A DNA stretch of 37,965 bases from Gemmatimonadota bacterium (GTDB lineage Bacteria; Gemmatimonadota; Gemmatimonadetes; Longimicrobiales; Gaopeijiaceae). This document shows positions 29,119-37,965 of this stretch, piece by piece. The stretch spans positions 1 through 37,965 of the forward strand of contig JABDLS010000118.1 in NCBI GenBank assembly GCA_013002885.1, read 5' to 3'. The notes beneath the pieces were generated by a model. The model made no database searches. It was not told the origin of the DNA and was given only the letters and a program-made list of their open reading frames with translations. The first letter of the stretch is position 1, and every line of letters begins with the position of its first letter. Made by a program: the position numbers and the translations under genes.

Positions 29119-29919
29119 GTGGGCGACTCCCCCCACCACTTCCCGGGACCCGGCACCCTCGATCGTGCCCTCGCCCTGGTCCGATATCTTCGGTCCGAAT
29201 GTCCTTGGGATGCGAAGCAGACGGCCGAATCGCTGATACCCCACCTTCTGGAAGAGACCCACGAGGTCGTCGAAGCGATCCGCGAGGGCGATGCCGGGGA
29301 GCTGGAGGGAGAGCTCGGGGACCTCTTGCTGAACCTGGCCTTCCAGGTCGTGGTCGCGGAGGAGGACGGCTCCATGGACGCCGACTCGATCTACGGGCGC
29401 CTCGAGACCAAGATGATCGCCAGGCATCCTCACGTCTTCGGCGACGCCGAGCATCGCAGTTGGGAGGAGTCCAAGGCGGCCGAGCGATCTGACGGCGAAG
29501 GCGTCCTCACAGGCCTCGCCCGCGGCCTGGACCCCCTGACCAGGGCCTATCGGATACAGGAGCGGGTGGCCGGCGTGGGATTCGACTGGGCGGACCACCA
29601 GGGAGCCCTCGCCAAGGTCGAGGAGGAGTTGGGGGAAGTCGTCCAGGCGCTGGAGGCGCGCGATGCTCGGGATGCGGTGGGTGACGATGAGCTCTCGGCC
29701 GCTGTCCAGGAGGAGGTGGGCGACCTTCTCTTCGCTGCGGTGAACCTCGCACGACTCACCGGCGTCCACCCCACCAACGCACTCGCCCGGGCCAACGCCA
29801 AGTTCACAGGGCGCTTCGAGCGGCTCGAGAAACGCGCCCGGGCCCAGGACATCGACCTGTCCACGGCCGGACTCGACCGCCTCGACCAGATCTGGAACGA
29901 CGTGAAGCGGGACGAGTGA
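29119..29919 (+). CDS. mazG: Nucleoside triphosphate pyrophosphohydrolase MazG
   Basis: MazG hydrolyses (d)NTPs to monophosphates and pyrophosphate, cleaning the nucleotide pool and, in E. coli, lowering ppGpp. The protein has 266 residues, the full-length two-domain form. The first domain has CPWDAKQT, EETHE (45-49) and ELGDLL (65-70), the EExxE and ExxD metal-binding pair. The second repeats this as VEEELGEVVQAL and EEVGDLLFAAVN. I chose the GTG at 29119 because it is the last plausible start before the conserved region; no ribosome site is seen and upstream in-frame codons lie opposite alr. Its stop is 1 nt from the stop of the convergent dehydrogenase. Confidence 0.94.
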   Translation: MGDSPHHFPGPGTLDRALALVRYLRSECPWDAKQTAESLIPHLLEETHEVVEAIREGDAGELEGELGDLLLNLAFQVVVAEEDGSMDADSIYGRLETKMIARHPHVFGDAEHRSWEESKAAERSDGEGVLTGLARGLDPLTRAYRIQERVAGVGFDWADHQGALAKVEEELGEVVQALEARDARDAVGDDELSAAVQEEVGDLLFAAVNLARLTGVHPTNALARANAKFTGRFERLEKRARAQDIDLSTAGLDRLDQIWNDVKRDE

Positions 29920-29920
29920 C

Positions 29921-30997
29921 TCAGTACCCCGCGCGCTTGTCCACGACGTTCCGCCACTCCTCCAACGGTGCCTTGGCCAGGTAGCGATCCAGGTTGCCCA
30001 GCATGAGATCGGCCTCCCGACGCCAGAACCCTCGCGTCACCGCTGAAACGTGGGGCGTGATGATGACGTTGGGTTGCGTCCAAAGAGGGTGATCCGGCGG
30101 GAGGGGCTCCGTGGCGAAGACATCCAGGCCAGCTCCTCTGATGCGTCCCGCCCGCAGGGTCTCCACCAGCGCTTTCTCGTCCACCAGGCCGCCCCGTGCG
30201 ACGTTGATGAAGACCGCCCCTTCCTTCATCCGGGCGAACGCAGCAGCATCCACCATGCCCCGGGTCTCCCGGGTATCGGGAGCCGCCACCACGATCGCGT
30301 CAGACTCCCGGTACACCGCGTCGAGACCCGACTCTCCCCACACCATCTCGATGCGGGAGCCCAGCACGCCACCTCCGGCCACAGGCGCCAGATTCCCCTC
30401 CCCGGGACGCGACGGGCGGCGTTTCACCGCGATGATCCGGGCTCCGAGACTGGCCACGCGGCGAGCCACTTCGCGTCCGATCCCTCCGAACCCGATGATC
30501 CCCACGGTGGAGTCCGAGAGCTCGATGAGCGGTGCACCATCGACGTAGTAGGGCTCCTTCGACCACTCGGCCCGTCTCTGGGCGTCGAGGGCGAAGTCCA
30601 GACCTCGTCCGAAGTGGAGGAGCATGGCAAGAACGGTCTCCGCCATGGGCGGCGCGTGGACGCCGGCGGAGTTCGTGAAGACGACCGGGCTTTCGAGCAT
30701 GGTCGGCGTCAGCGAACTGCCCACCCCAGCTGCCCCTGAGTGCACCCAGGCGAGGTTGGGGCCCGCCTCGAGGAGCTCGGGGGGGATGCCGTACCCGAAA
30801 TACACCTCGGCTTCGCCGACAGCCTCGAGCACCTCAGGAGCGATGCGGGCGGCCCCGTCACCCGACCCGTCGGTGGGTTCCTCGACGACCACCAGCTCCC
30901 AGTCCGAGGGTAGACGGTCACGGATCTCGTTAGGCACCCAGGAGGGCATCGCCCAGATGGGACGCCGATCCATCATGTCGAGGACGACGCGCGGCAC
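29921..30997 (-). CDS. D-isomer-specific 2-hydroxyacid dehydrogenase family protein
   Basis: These cytoplasmic enzymes reduce 2-oxoacids or oxidise D-2-hydroxyacids with NAD(P). The 358-residue protein has the Rossmann loop GFGGIG (169-174) and the catalytic trio R268 (VARGGLVDE), E297 (DVFATEPLP) and H316 (ITPHVS). VKRRPS (191-196) after the second strand, with arginines where NAD enzymes have an acid, favours NADP(H). The substrate is not readable; glyoxylate/hydroxypyruvate reductases and related enzymes are candidates. It is not SerA or PdxB, since no ACT or dimerisation domain follows. The GTG start overlaps the asnS stop by one base (TAGTG). Confidence 0.92.
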   Translation of the reverse strand: MPRVVLDMMDRRPIWAMPSWVPNEIRDRLPSDWELVVVEEPTDGSGDGAARIAPEVLEAVGEAEVYFGYGIPPELLEAGPNLAWVHSGAAGVGSSLTPTMLESPVVFTNSAGVHAPPMAETVLAMLLHFGRGLDFALDAQRRAEWSKEPYYVDGAPLIELSDSTVGIIGFGGIGREVARRVASLGARIIAVKRRPSRPGEGNLAPVAGGGVLGSRIEMVWGESGLDAVYRESDAIVVAAPDTRETRGMVDAAAFARMKEGAVFINVARGGLVDEKALVETLRAGRIRGAGLDVFATEPLPPDHPLWTQPNVIITPHVSAVTRGFWRREADLMLGNLDRYLAKAPLEEWRNVVDKRAGY

Positions 30998-32283
30998 TAC
31001 GGGTACAGGCGGTTCATGAGCCGCGGGAAGGGGATCATCTCCCGGACGTGGTGCCTTCCACTGATCCAGGCGACGGTGCGTTCGATCCCGAGCCCGAAGC
31101 CCGAGTGGGGAAACGTGCCGTACCGGCGAAGGTCCAGATACCAGGCGTACGCCTCTTCGGGCAACTTCTCCTCGCGAATTCGCTCCTGCAGCCGATGAAG
31201 GTCGTCCTCTCTCTGGCTTCCTCCGATGATCTCACCGTACCCCTCGGGGGCCAGGAGATCGTCGCACAGCACGGTCCGCGGGTCCTCGGGGTTCTCCTTC
31301 ATGTAGAAGGCTTTTGCACCCTTCGGGTAGTCATGGACGAAGAGCGGTAGCTCCCGGTCCTCCATGAGGAGGGTCTCGTCGCTCGCGCCCAGATCCTGTC
31401 CCCACTCGACTTCACTGCCCTTCCCCTGTAGCTCCTCGACGGCATCGCTGTAGCTGATGCGGGGAAACGGCGGCTTGACCTTCTCGAGGAGTGACGTGTC
31501 CCGCTCCAGGACTCCGAGTTCGTCTTCGCACCGCTCCAGTGCGCGTGCCACCAGATACGAGACGAACTTCTCCTGGAGGCGCATGTTGTCGTCGGAGTCG
31601 GCGAAGGCGACTTCCGGCTCCACCATCCAGAACTCGGTGAGGTGGCGCCGGGTCTTCGACTTCTCCGCTCGGAACGTCGGTCCGAAGCAATACACCCGGC
31701 GAAAAGCCGGGCACGCAGCCTCCACGTAGAGCTGGCCGGTCTGCGCCAGGTACGCCGGATCCCCGAAGTAGTCCGTCTCGAAGAGCGTTCCCGCATGCTC
31801 ACCGATGGCCCCCGTAAGGATGGGCGTATCGATGCGGACGAAGTCGCGGTCGTAGAAGAAGTCGTGGACGGCCTGCTCGACTTCCGCGCGGATCCGCAAC
31901 ACCGCCCGCTGGAGCGACGATCGTAGCCAAAGATGCCGGTGGTCCATGAGGAACTCGACCCCGTGCTCCTTGGGCTGGATGGGGTATTCCTCGGCCTGAG
32001 AGACGAGCGCCACGCGGGTCACACCGAGCTCGTATCCTCCCGGGGCGCGGTCGTCTGCCTTCACCACACCGGTGAGAGCCACCACCGACTCCTGTGTGAG
32101 CGCCTGCTGGATCTCCCAAACCGCCTCGTCGACCTGACTCTTCACCAGGACGCCCTGGACGATCCCGGTGCCGTCGCGGACGACGGTGAAGGACACCTTG
32201 CCGTGACCGCGGGTGGCCTCGACCCATCCCGTGACGGTGACTTCTGCTCCGACGTGATCGCCGAGCTTCTTGATCTCGATCAT
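30997..32283 (-). CDS. asnS: Asparaginyl-tRNA synthetase
   Basis: AsnS charges tRNA-Asn with asparagine. The 428-residue class IIb synthetase has an N-terminal OB anticodon-binding fold (about 1-100). Motif 2 is [21 protein letters not shown] (204-224) and motif 3 is [10 protein letters not shown] (393-402). The segment [20 protein letters not shown] and the ending REMIPFPR are of AsnRS type; AspRS would have a larger insertion domain, and archaeal-type non-discriminating AspRS has other motif details. The ATG has no clear ribosome site. A 53-nt gap separates it from recG upstream. Direct charging suggests the GatCAB route is not needed for tRNA-Asn. Confidence 0.94.
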   Translation of the reverse strand: MIEIKKLGDHVGAEVTVTGWVEATRGHGKVSFTVVRDGTGIVQGVLVKSQVDEAVWEIQQALTQESVVALTGVVKADDRAPGGYELGVTRVALVSQAEEYPIQPKEHGVEFLMDHRHLWLRSSLQRAVLRIRAEVEQAVHDFFYDRDFVRIDTPILTGAIGEHAGTLFETDYFGDPAYLAQTGQLYVEAACPAFRRVYCFGPTFRAEKSKTRRHLTEFWMVEPEVAFADSDDNMRLQEKFVSYLVARALERCEDELGVLERDTSLLEKVKPPFPRISYSDAVEELQGKGSEVEWGQDLGASDETLLMEDRELPLFVHDYPKGAKAFYMKENPEDPRTVLCDDLLAPEGYGEIIGGSQREDDLHRLQERIREEKLPEEAYAWYLDLRRYGTFPHSGFGLGIERTVAWISGRHHVREMIPFPRLMNRLYP

Positions 32284-32336
32284 GCCGAGAGAATGCGAAG
32301 ATTGGTGCCGAAGGGGAACCCGGGCCGGTCCTCCTT

Positions 32337-34427
32337 CTATCCGACGCTGTACATCTCCAGGCGATGCTGATACCGCGCCACCAGGTGCTCCCTGATCTGC
32401 GCGTGTTCCGGAAGCGCAAGCTCCGGATCGGACGAGACGAGGGCCCTCGCGTCGCGCTGGGCGATGGCGAGGAGATCCTCGTCGGCCATGAGGTCTGCAA
32501 AGCGGAGGACGGGATCCTTGCCGTGCTGCTGACTCCCGAACAGGTCGCCCTGCCCGCGGATCCGGAGATCGGCCCGAGCAATGGCAAAGCCGTCGAGGGT
32601 GTCCCGGAAGATCTTGAGTCGCTCCAGCGCGTCTTCTCCGGGGTCGGCCACCAGGATGCAGTGGCTCTCGGCCGCCCCCCGCCCCACCCGGCCCCGAAGC
32701 TGATGAAGTTGGGAGAGGCCGAAACGCTCGGCATGCTCGATGAGCATCACCGACGCGTTGGGCACGTCGATGCCGACCTCGACCACCGTCGTCGCCACCA
32801 GCACGTCGACCTCGCCGGACGCGAAGGCGCGCATGACATCGTCCTTCTCCGCGGTCGGGAGCTGCCCGTGAAGGAGTCCCACACGAGCGTCGGGAAAGAC
32901 GGTCTCATCGAGGCGTCGGTGTTCCTGCGTTGCAGAAAGGAGATCGACCTTCTCCGACTCCTCCACGAGAGGATAGACGATGTACACCTGCCGGCCCTCC
33001 GCGACCTGTTCCCTCACGAAAGCGTAAATCGCGTCCCGCTGAGACGGGGACCGTAGCGCCGTGACCACCGGAGTCCTTCCCGGTGGCATCTCGTCGAGAA
33101 CACTCAGGTCCAGGTCGCCGTACAGGGCCATGGCCAGCGACCGGGGAATCGGCGTCGCCGACATGACCAGGACGTCGGGCCGCCCGTCGTCGCGCTCGTA
33201 GAGGGCCATGCGCTGCTTCACCCCGAAACGGTGCTGCTCGTCGATGACCACGACGCCCAGATCCGCGAAGCGTACGCCCTCCTGGATGAGTGCGTGGGTA
33301 CCGACGATGACACTCGCCTCTCCGCTCGCGATGGCCTCGAGGGTGGCCCGTCGGTCCGTGGCGGACTGGCTGCCGGTAAGGAGGGTCACACCAACGCCGA
33401 GGGGCTCCAGCATCTGTCCGATGCCGCGGGCGTGCTGTTCGGCGAGGATCTCGGTTGGGGCCATGAGACCGGCCTGCCTCCCTCCCTCCACGGCGAGGAG
33501 CATGGCGAAGACCGCCACCGCCGTCTTGCCCGAGCCCACGTCGCCCTGAAGCATCCGGTTCATGCGTCGATCGGACGTCATGTCGGCGTAGATTTCCCTC
33601 AAGGCTGTCGCCTGCGCCTCGGTGAGGGAGAACGGCAGCGCCTCGTGGAGTGGCCGGATGAGCTCGTTGGTCCGCGTGTGGACGATGCCCGGCTCGAGCT
33701 CGGTGGCCTGCCGCCGGGCCTGGGCCTGTACCAGTTGGAGGAAGAAGAGCTCGTCGAAGGCCAAGCGTCTCCGGCCACGCTCGGCATCGTACAGCGACGA
33801 TGGCCGATGGAGGTCGGAGAGCGCCTGGCGGAGGCCGGGAAGCTCCAGGGTCTCCAAGGCGCCGACCGACAGGTACTCGTCGTCTTCGGACCACTCGAGA
33901 AGCGGGTCCAGGTTCTGCTCGAAGATGGACCGGAGCACCCATTGGGGGAGGTCCTCCGTGGCGGCGTACGTCACGAAGATGAGTCCGGAGGGGTCCTCCA
34001 GAGGCCCACTGCCACCGCGGGCGAGGACGGTGTGCTCACGGGGCTGGATCTGCCGGCCGTGGAAGAACTTCACCTTCCCGCTCACAAGGAGGGTGTCCCC
34101 CTCTCGCAGCTTTCGATCAAGCCAGGGCTGGCCCGGCCACGCCACCGTGATCATGCCTGAGTCGTCCTCGAGCACGGCCTGGAAGATCCGAAGGCCGCGT
34201 CGGGTCGGGATGACGCCCTTGGACCGGATGCGACCGATGGCGCTCGCCTCCATCCCCACCTGCAGGCGCCCGATGGGCTCGACGGTCGAAGCGTCGTCGT
34301 AACGTCGGGGGACGTGGTAGAGGAGGTCGCGGGCCGTGGTCACGCCGAGCTTCACGAAGGCGTCCGCCCGTTTGGGCCCCACGCCCTTCATGAACTGCAC
34401 CGGACGGTCGAGCTGGGAGTAGCTCAC
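32337..34427 (-). CDS. recG: ATP-dependent DNA helicase RecG
   Basis: RecG reverses stalled forks and migrates branched DNA. With the GTG start at 34427 the protein has 696 residues. The N-terminal wedge/OB domain starts at [13 protein letters not shown]. Helicase motifs include GDVGSGKT (295-302), the DEQH box (396-399) and [20 protein letters not shown], typical of RecG. Motif VI is represented by LRGRVGRG, and the C-terminal region contains [15 protein letters not shown]. The frame is open to 34502 inside ftsY; GTG 34427 avoids that overlap, and ATG 34391 is also possible. It follows ftsY by 19 nt. Confidence 0.96.
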   Translation of the reverse strand: MSYSQLDRPVQFMKGVGPKRADAFVKLGVTTARDLLYHVPRRYDDASTVEPIGRLQVGMEASAIGRIRSKGVIPTRRGLRIFQAVLEDDSGMITVAWPGQPWLDRKLREGDTLLVSGKVKFFHGRQIQPREHTVLARGGSGPLEDPSGLIFVTYAATEDLPQWVLRSIFEQNLDPLLEWSEDDEYLSVGALETLELPGLRQALSDLHRPSSLYDAERGRRRLAFDELFFLQLVQAQARRQATELEPGIVHTRTNELIRPLHEALPFSLTEAQATALREIYADMTSDRRMNRMLQGDVGSGKTAVAVFAMLLAVEGGRQAGLMAPTEILAEQHARGIGQMLEPLGVGVTLLTGSQSATDRRATLEAIASGEASVIVGTHALIQEGVRFADLGVVVIDEQHRFGVKQRMALYERDDGRPDVLVMSATPIPRSLAMALYGDLDLSVLDEMPPGRTPVVTALRSPSQRDAIYAFVREQVAEGRQVYIVYPLVEESEKVDLLSATQEHRRLDETVFPDARVGLLHGQLPTAEKDDVMRAFASGEVDVLVATTVVEVGIDVPNASVMLIEHAERFGLSQLHQLRGRVGRGAAESHCILVADPGEDALERLKIFRDTLDGFAIARADLRIRGQGDLFGSQQHGKDPVLRFADLMADEDLLAIAQRDARALVSSDPELALPEHAQIREHLVARYQHRLEMYSVG

Positions 34428-34446
34428 GACGGCCGGCGCCCCCGCC

Positions 34447-35370
34447 TCACGAAGCGAAGACCCCCTCGACGAAGGCGTCGACGTCGAAGGTCTCGAGGTC
34501 ATCGAGCCCTTCTCCCGTCCCCACCAGCTTCACCGGTATGCCGTACTCCTCCTGGAGGGCCAGCACGATGCCGCCCCTCGCGGAAGAGTCCATCTTCGCC
34601 AGCACGATACCTGTTGGCTCCACCGCTTCGGAGAAGGCCTCGACCTGCCTCACGGCGTTCTGGCCCACGGTGGCATCGAGGACCATGAGGGTCTCGTGCG
34701 GCGCGCGGCCAAGGCGGCGGCGGACCACGCGATCGATCTTCCGCAGCTCCTCCATCAGCCCCCGATTCGTGTGCAGCCTGCCCGCGGTGTCGATGAGGAG
34801 TACATCCGTTCCCCGTGCCTCGGCGGCCTCGAGCGCGTCGAAGGCCACCGCCGCGGGGTCGCCCCCCTGCTGTCCTCTGAGGAAGTCGGCACCGATCCGG
34901 TCGGCCCACGTCTCCAACTGAGCCACCGCACCCGCCCGGAACGTGTCGGCGGCCGCCACCATCACGGACCGCCCTTCCTGAACCAGGTAGTGGGCCAGCT
35001 TCGCCACGGACGTCGTTTTGCCCACACCGTTCACACCGACGATGAGGTAGACGGTCGGTCCCTCGTCGGCGGCCTGGAGGCCATCATCGGGTCTCTGGTT
35101 CAGAATCTCGGCAATCTCTCCCCGGAGGATGGTCGCGAGGTCGCTGGCCCCTCGTGCCTTGCCCCTTCGCAACGCCTCTTCGGCCCGGTCGGTGAGGCGC
35201 AGGGTGACGGGCACGCCGAAGTCCGCGGCCAGGAGTCGCTCTTCAAGCTGCTCCAGCGACTCGGAATCAATGCCGCCAGCGGCTACACGAACGTCGGTGA
35301 GGGCCAGGTCCACGACCCGCTTCCAGAGTCCCTTCTTACGTTCGGGCTTCTTCTTGAAGAGGCGTGTCAT
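34447..35370 (-). CDS. ftsY: Signal recognition particle receptor FtsY
   Basis: FtsY docks SRP-ribosome complexes at the membrane using GTP. The 307-residue protein is the short NG form with a basic start (KKKPERKK) and no acidic A domain. G elements are GVNGVGKTT (112-120), ADTFRAGA (141-148) and DTAGRLH (194-200). G4 reads AKMD at 258-261, where most FtsY proteins have TKLD, followed by SSARGG in place of GTAKGG. The closing GTGEGLDDLETFD is typical. The ATG has only a weak GGGA upstream. It sits before recG and after a VWA-protein gene, 24 nt away. Confidence 0.96.
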   Translation of the reverse strand: MTRLFKKKPERKKGLWKRVVDLALTDVRVAAGGIDSESLEQLEERLLAADFGVPVTLRLTDRAEEALRRGKARGASDLATILRGEIAEILNQRPDDGLQAADEGPTVYLIVGVNGVGKTTSVAKLAHYLVQEGRSVMVAAADTFRAGAVAQLETWADRIGADFLRGQQGGDPAAVAFDALEAAEARGTDVLLIDTAGRLHTNRGLMEELRKIDRVVRRRLGRAPHETLMVLDATVGQNAVRQVEAFSEAVEPTGIVLAKMDSSARGGIVLALQEEYGIPVKLVGTGEGLDDLETFDVDAFVEGVFAS

Positions 35371-35394
35371 GTGTCCCGTGAGTGCGCCGTGTAT

Positions 35395-37335
35395 CTATCT
35401 CAAGCCGCTGCGTCGACGCGCGATCCACTCGCCGCAGAGAAGGGTGATCACCAGAAGGTAGGGCCACGGCATGGTGCGGAGGGGTGACCCCGCCGGAGCA
35501 TCGCCACGCGTGGCTACGCCCGCTGCACCCTGGAGCACCGACGTATCCCGTCGGGGCAACATCTCCAACGTCGTCGAGGCCACATCGAAGCGGCCCGAGC
35601 CCAGGGTGTCGCCCGTCGCAGTCAGTACGGCGTACCTGTACGGAGACGGCGGCAAAGCCTCGAGAGCGACCGCTGCACCACCGGCCACGAGGGTGTCGCG
35701 GACCACCGAATCCCCCAGCTCCACGCGAATCCTGACCCGGGACGTGTCGACGGGCATCCTCCACTCGATGGGCTCACCCCGAGCCACGACCCAACGTACC
35801 GGTCGGGGTTCCGCGGCGGCCATGCCCCGATCGGTCAACAGCCAACCGGCCACGCCGGACCAGAGGCGCCGATACGTCTCGCTGCCGTCGTCGCGCATCG
35901 CCCAGCGCCAGAATCCCGATGCCAGGACAATCGCCGCCCGTCCCTCGCTTCGGGCGGACAGCACAAAGGCGCTCTCCGGGGCTCCGGCGCCTCGAAGTTG
36001 GAGCTGGAGCGGCGGGACAACAGGTGTGGTCGGTACGAGAAGTCGACTCAGAGGGGGCAATCCGTCGAGTGCGGCCCCCGCAAGAGCTCCTGCGATGGGC
36101 GAAGTCGGTACATCGGGTGAGACGTACCACTCACCCGCTTGCGGTCCCTCGGCCTCGACGCCCAGCAGGGACGCTGCCCGTGGGTCCCCCGGGAAGGCGA
36201 TCCGACGCCCCGGCCCCGAGACCACGGTTTGGATCCACCCTTCGGCGTTCTCGTGGAGCCCGTGGACGACGAGAAGGGTGGCCCCCGATGCGGCGCGCCG
36301 CACCGTGGCGGAGTCGACCACACCACCACGCTCCGCCGCCCGCCCCATGGGCAGGTATCGGTCCGGCCCGGCCCTGAGATAGCCCGACGCCCCGAGGCCA
36401 GTGACCTCGCCGAGGACCGGCATGAGGTACCTCGGCTCCCAATCCGGACGAAGGGAGACCACCACCAGGCCACCCTCTTCGAAGCCGACGTTGGCGAACG
36501 CGACGGCTTCGTCGTCGGCAGAAAAGCCGTCCAACCCGCCAGAAGGCTGACCGTCGTGCACCAGGCGTGCGGTATAACGCACACGCCCCGCCGCCGTTGG
36601 CGTGGGTAGCGCCACACTTGTCGCCGTCCGGAGGCCAGCGCTGGGCGCCACGGCGGCGACCATGGCCACCGGCTGCCCCTCTTCGAGGATCTCCACGTAT
36701 ATGGAGTCCCCGGCATCTTCCCCGAAGACCTCGAGCTCCGCCACCGGGGTCCCATCGGCTCGAGACAGGTCCGGTACGTGGAATCGTGCGATGCCGGCAT
36801 GGCTCGCCGCTTCGCCGAAGACCTCGGCACTCAACTCAACAGGAAGCGCCTCAAGGGCCGATCGAACGGCGACGCCGTCCTCGAGCCGACCATCGGTGAG
36901 GACACGCACCTCGCGGGCACCCGATTCCGCAGCAGCGGCCAGAGCGGGAGAGAGGCGACTCTCCATTCGGCTAGGGACCGTCTCGAACGACGCATCGTCC
37001 AGGTCGTTGTCGCCGAAGCCCACGACCCGCCAGCCATCAGAGGCCAGTGCGTCCGCCCTCTCCAGAGCCTGGTCCCAGGCGCTGGAGCCATCGACTCCCG
37101 TAGCCGTCATGCTGAGCGAGGCGTCGAGGAGCACCCAGCGGGCCGGAGCTCCGGCGCCGTCACCTACCGGAAGGCGCGGATTGAAGAGCAGGAGGAGGAC
37201 GACGACGAGAGCCAGAGCTCGCACTCCGGCCAGCCACCGTCCCGCCGCGACGCGGAGCTCAACACGGGTATAGACCCAGAACGAGTACGCGATGAGAACG
37301 GAGGCGAGAACGCCGAAGAGGAGGGCCCGCGTCAC
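35395..37335 (-). CDS. Membrane-anchored VWA-like protein of unknown role
   Basis: The 646-residue protein has two N-terminal transmembrane helices (about 4-22 and 37-52), a short linker, then a von Willebrand A-like segment beginning VLLDASLSM. That has the DxSxS metal-site pattern, and a later RVLTDGR fits the fold. A long extracytoplasmic part of beta-rich and GATase-like stretches (for example GATLLVVHGLHENAEGWI) leads to one C-terminal helix (about 624-640) and a basic end. This layout resembles BatA/BatB-like and large DUF-type membrane proteins near MoxR systems in other phyla, but no MoxR ATPase or DUF58 gene is in view. The GTG start lies 66 nt after the M23 gene. Function unknown. 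Confidence 0.78.
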   Translation of the reverse strand: MTRALLFGVLASVLIAYSFWVYTRVELRVAAGRWLAGVRALALVVVLLLLFNPRLPVGDGAGAPARWVLLDASLSMTATGVDGSSAWDQALERADALASDGWRVVGFGDNDLDDASFETVPSRMESRLSPALAAAAESGAREVRVLTDGRLEDGVAVRSALEALPVELSAEVFGEAASHAGIARFHVPDLSRADGTPVAELEVFGEDAGDSIYVEILEEGQPVAMVAAVAPSAGLRTATSVALPTPTAAGRVRYTARLVHDGQPSGGLDGFSADDEAVAFANVGFEEGGLVVVSLRPDWEPRYLMPVLGEVTGLGASGYLRAGPDRYLPMGRAAERGGVVDSATVRRAASGATLLVVHGLHENAEGWIQTVVSGPGRRIAFPGDPRAASLLGVEAEGPQAGEWYVSPDVPTSPIAGALAGAALDGLPPLSRLLVPTTPVVPPLQLQLRGAGAPESAFVLSARSEGRAAIVLASGFWRWAMRDDGSETYRRLWSGVAGWLLTDRGMAAAEPRPVRWVVARGEPIEWRMPVDTSRVRIRVELGDSVVRDTLVAGGAAVALEALPPSPYRYAVLTATGDTLGSGRFDVASTTLEMLPRRDTSVLQGAAGVATRGDAPAGSPLRTMPWPYLLVITLLCGEWIARRRSGLR

Positions 37336-37401
37336 GAAGCGCCGTCAGTGCCGTGGGGGCCGACCGTCCCGGGGCCCGAGGACAGCAGGGTCAAGCGACC
37401 T

Positions 37402-37965
37402 TTACGCCCCTCCGGCAGGCTGCTGCACCGGCCTGTCTTCGACGTCCTGGATGACCTCGGCCTCGGCGAGGAAGGTCCGGACCGGACCAGCCGGAGGAAT
37501 GGACTCCAGAAGAGCCATTCGGCCGGTCATCTCGCCCCGCCAACGACCCATGTCGTCGGCAGGTACGGGGTCACCCGCGGGCAGATCCACCGACAGCGGA
37601 TCCATGTGCTGGCCACTGCGGAGCATCTCGTAGTGGAGGTGCGGTCCGGTAGCGAGGCCGGTCATCCCCACGTAGCCGATGACGTCACTCTGCTTGACGC
37701 GACTTCCCACCGAGAGTCCCCGCTTGAACCCGCTCAGGTGACCGTAGCGGGTCACGAAGCCGTTCGGGTGGCGGATCTCGATGGCGTTGCCCAGGCCACC
37801 CTTCGGTCCCCGATGGATGATGACGCCGTCGGAGGTGGCCATGATCTCGGTCCCGGCGTCGGCCGCGTAGTCGACGCCGCGGTGCGCGCGCCAGCGATTC
37901 AGGATCGGGTGAAAGCGCGAGTTGCTGAATCGACCCGAGATCCTGCGGTACGAAAGGGGCTTGAG
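37402..37965 (-). CDS. M23 family peptidoglycan metallopeptidase (5' end outside window)
   Basis: The C-terminal 187 residues of a minus-strand gene enter from the right edge with an open frame. They carry the LytM/M23 zinc site: the first ligands in HRGVDYAA (HxxxD) and the later pair in GPHLHYEM (HxH). RYGHLSGF and GYVGMTGLATG between them are typical. Such enzymes cut peptide cross-links of peptidoglycan or, with degenerate sites, activate amidases; the site here looks intact. After the domain a ~55-residue tail rich in Pro and Glu follows to the TAA. A start at 37842 seen in isolation would remove the HxxxD ligands, so the gene certainly begins further right. Confidence 0.92.
   Translation of the reverse strand, partial: LKPLSYRRISGRFSNSRFHPILNRWRAHRGVDYAADAGTEIMATSDGVIIHRGPKGGLGNAIEIRHPNGFVTRYGHLSGFKRGLSVGSRVKQSDVIGYVGMTGLATGPHLHYEMLRSGQHMDPLSVDLPAGDPVPADDMGRWRGEMTGRMALLESIPPAGPVRTFLAEAEVIQDVEDRPVQQPAGGA

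Noticed and set aside
37336..37401. GC-rich gap between the M23 gene and the VWA gene as a terminator
   Set aside because: Several G and C runs are present but no convincing stem followed by a T-run on the transcribed strand.

Overview
The window is GC-rich, densely packed bacterial chromosome made almost entirely of housekeeping genes. Many neighbours overlap by 1-8 nt (ATGA, GTGA, TTGA, TAGTG or TGATG junctions), and GTG and TTG starts are common. An envelope with an outer membrane is implied by a beta-barrel protein, two lipoproteins, a LapA-like protein, an HtrA protease and phosphatidylethanolamine synthesis. The gene set and gene orders (purB-purC-psd-pssA-purS-purQ-purL-purF; ftsY-recG-asnS) fit a Gemmatimonadota-like Gram-negative best. 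This assignment is inference from gene content; no marker gene was compared.

Layout. (1) Positions 1-5900: tryptophan genes on the minus strand (trpD, then trpC-trpF-trpB and an unrecognised alpha-helical/HEAT-like protein cut by the left edge). They are interrupted by lexA on the plus strand. lexA is divergent from trpC across a region with a 22-bp imperfect direct repeat, and convergent with trpD with a 17-nt overlap. (2) Positions 6076-18874: a long plus-strand run truA, transaldolase, htrA-like protease, purB, purC, psd, pssA, purS, purQ, purL, purF, add. It makes IMP and AMP precursors, with the two phosphatidylethanolamine genes embedded in the middle. A hairpin overlaps the add stop codon. 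(3) Positions 18917-29024: a minus-strand run alr, lipoprotein, beta-barrel protein, mtaB, miaB, lapA-like gene, comEC, fbp; the first six are tightly coupled. (4) mazG (plus) is divergent from alr. (5) Positions 29921-37965: a minus-strand run of an M23 peptidase (cut by the right edge), a VWA membrane protein, ftsY, recG, asnS and a D-2-hydroxyacid dehydrogenase.

I saw no rRNA, tRNA, CRISPR array, insertion sequence, phage gene or recognisable defence system, and no intergenic gap over 300 bases. I did not find a clearly novel system. The points most worth a second look are the lexA-trpC repeat region, the uncharacterised lipoprotein/beta-barrel pair coupled to alr and two tRNA methylthiotransferase genes, the purine/phospholipid gene fusion of operons, and the unrecognised protein downstream of trpB.
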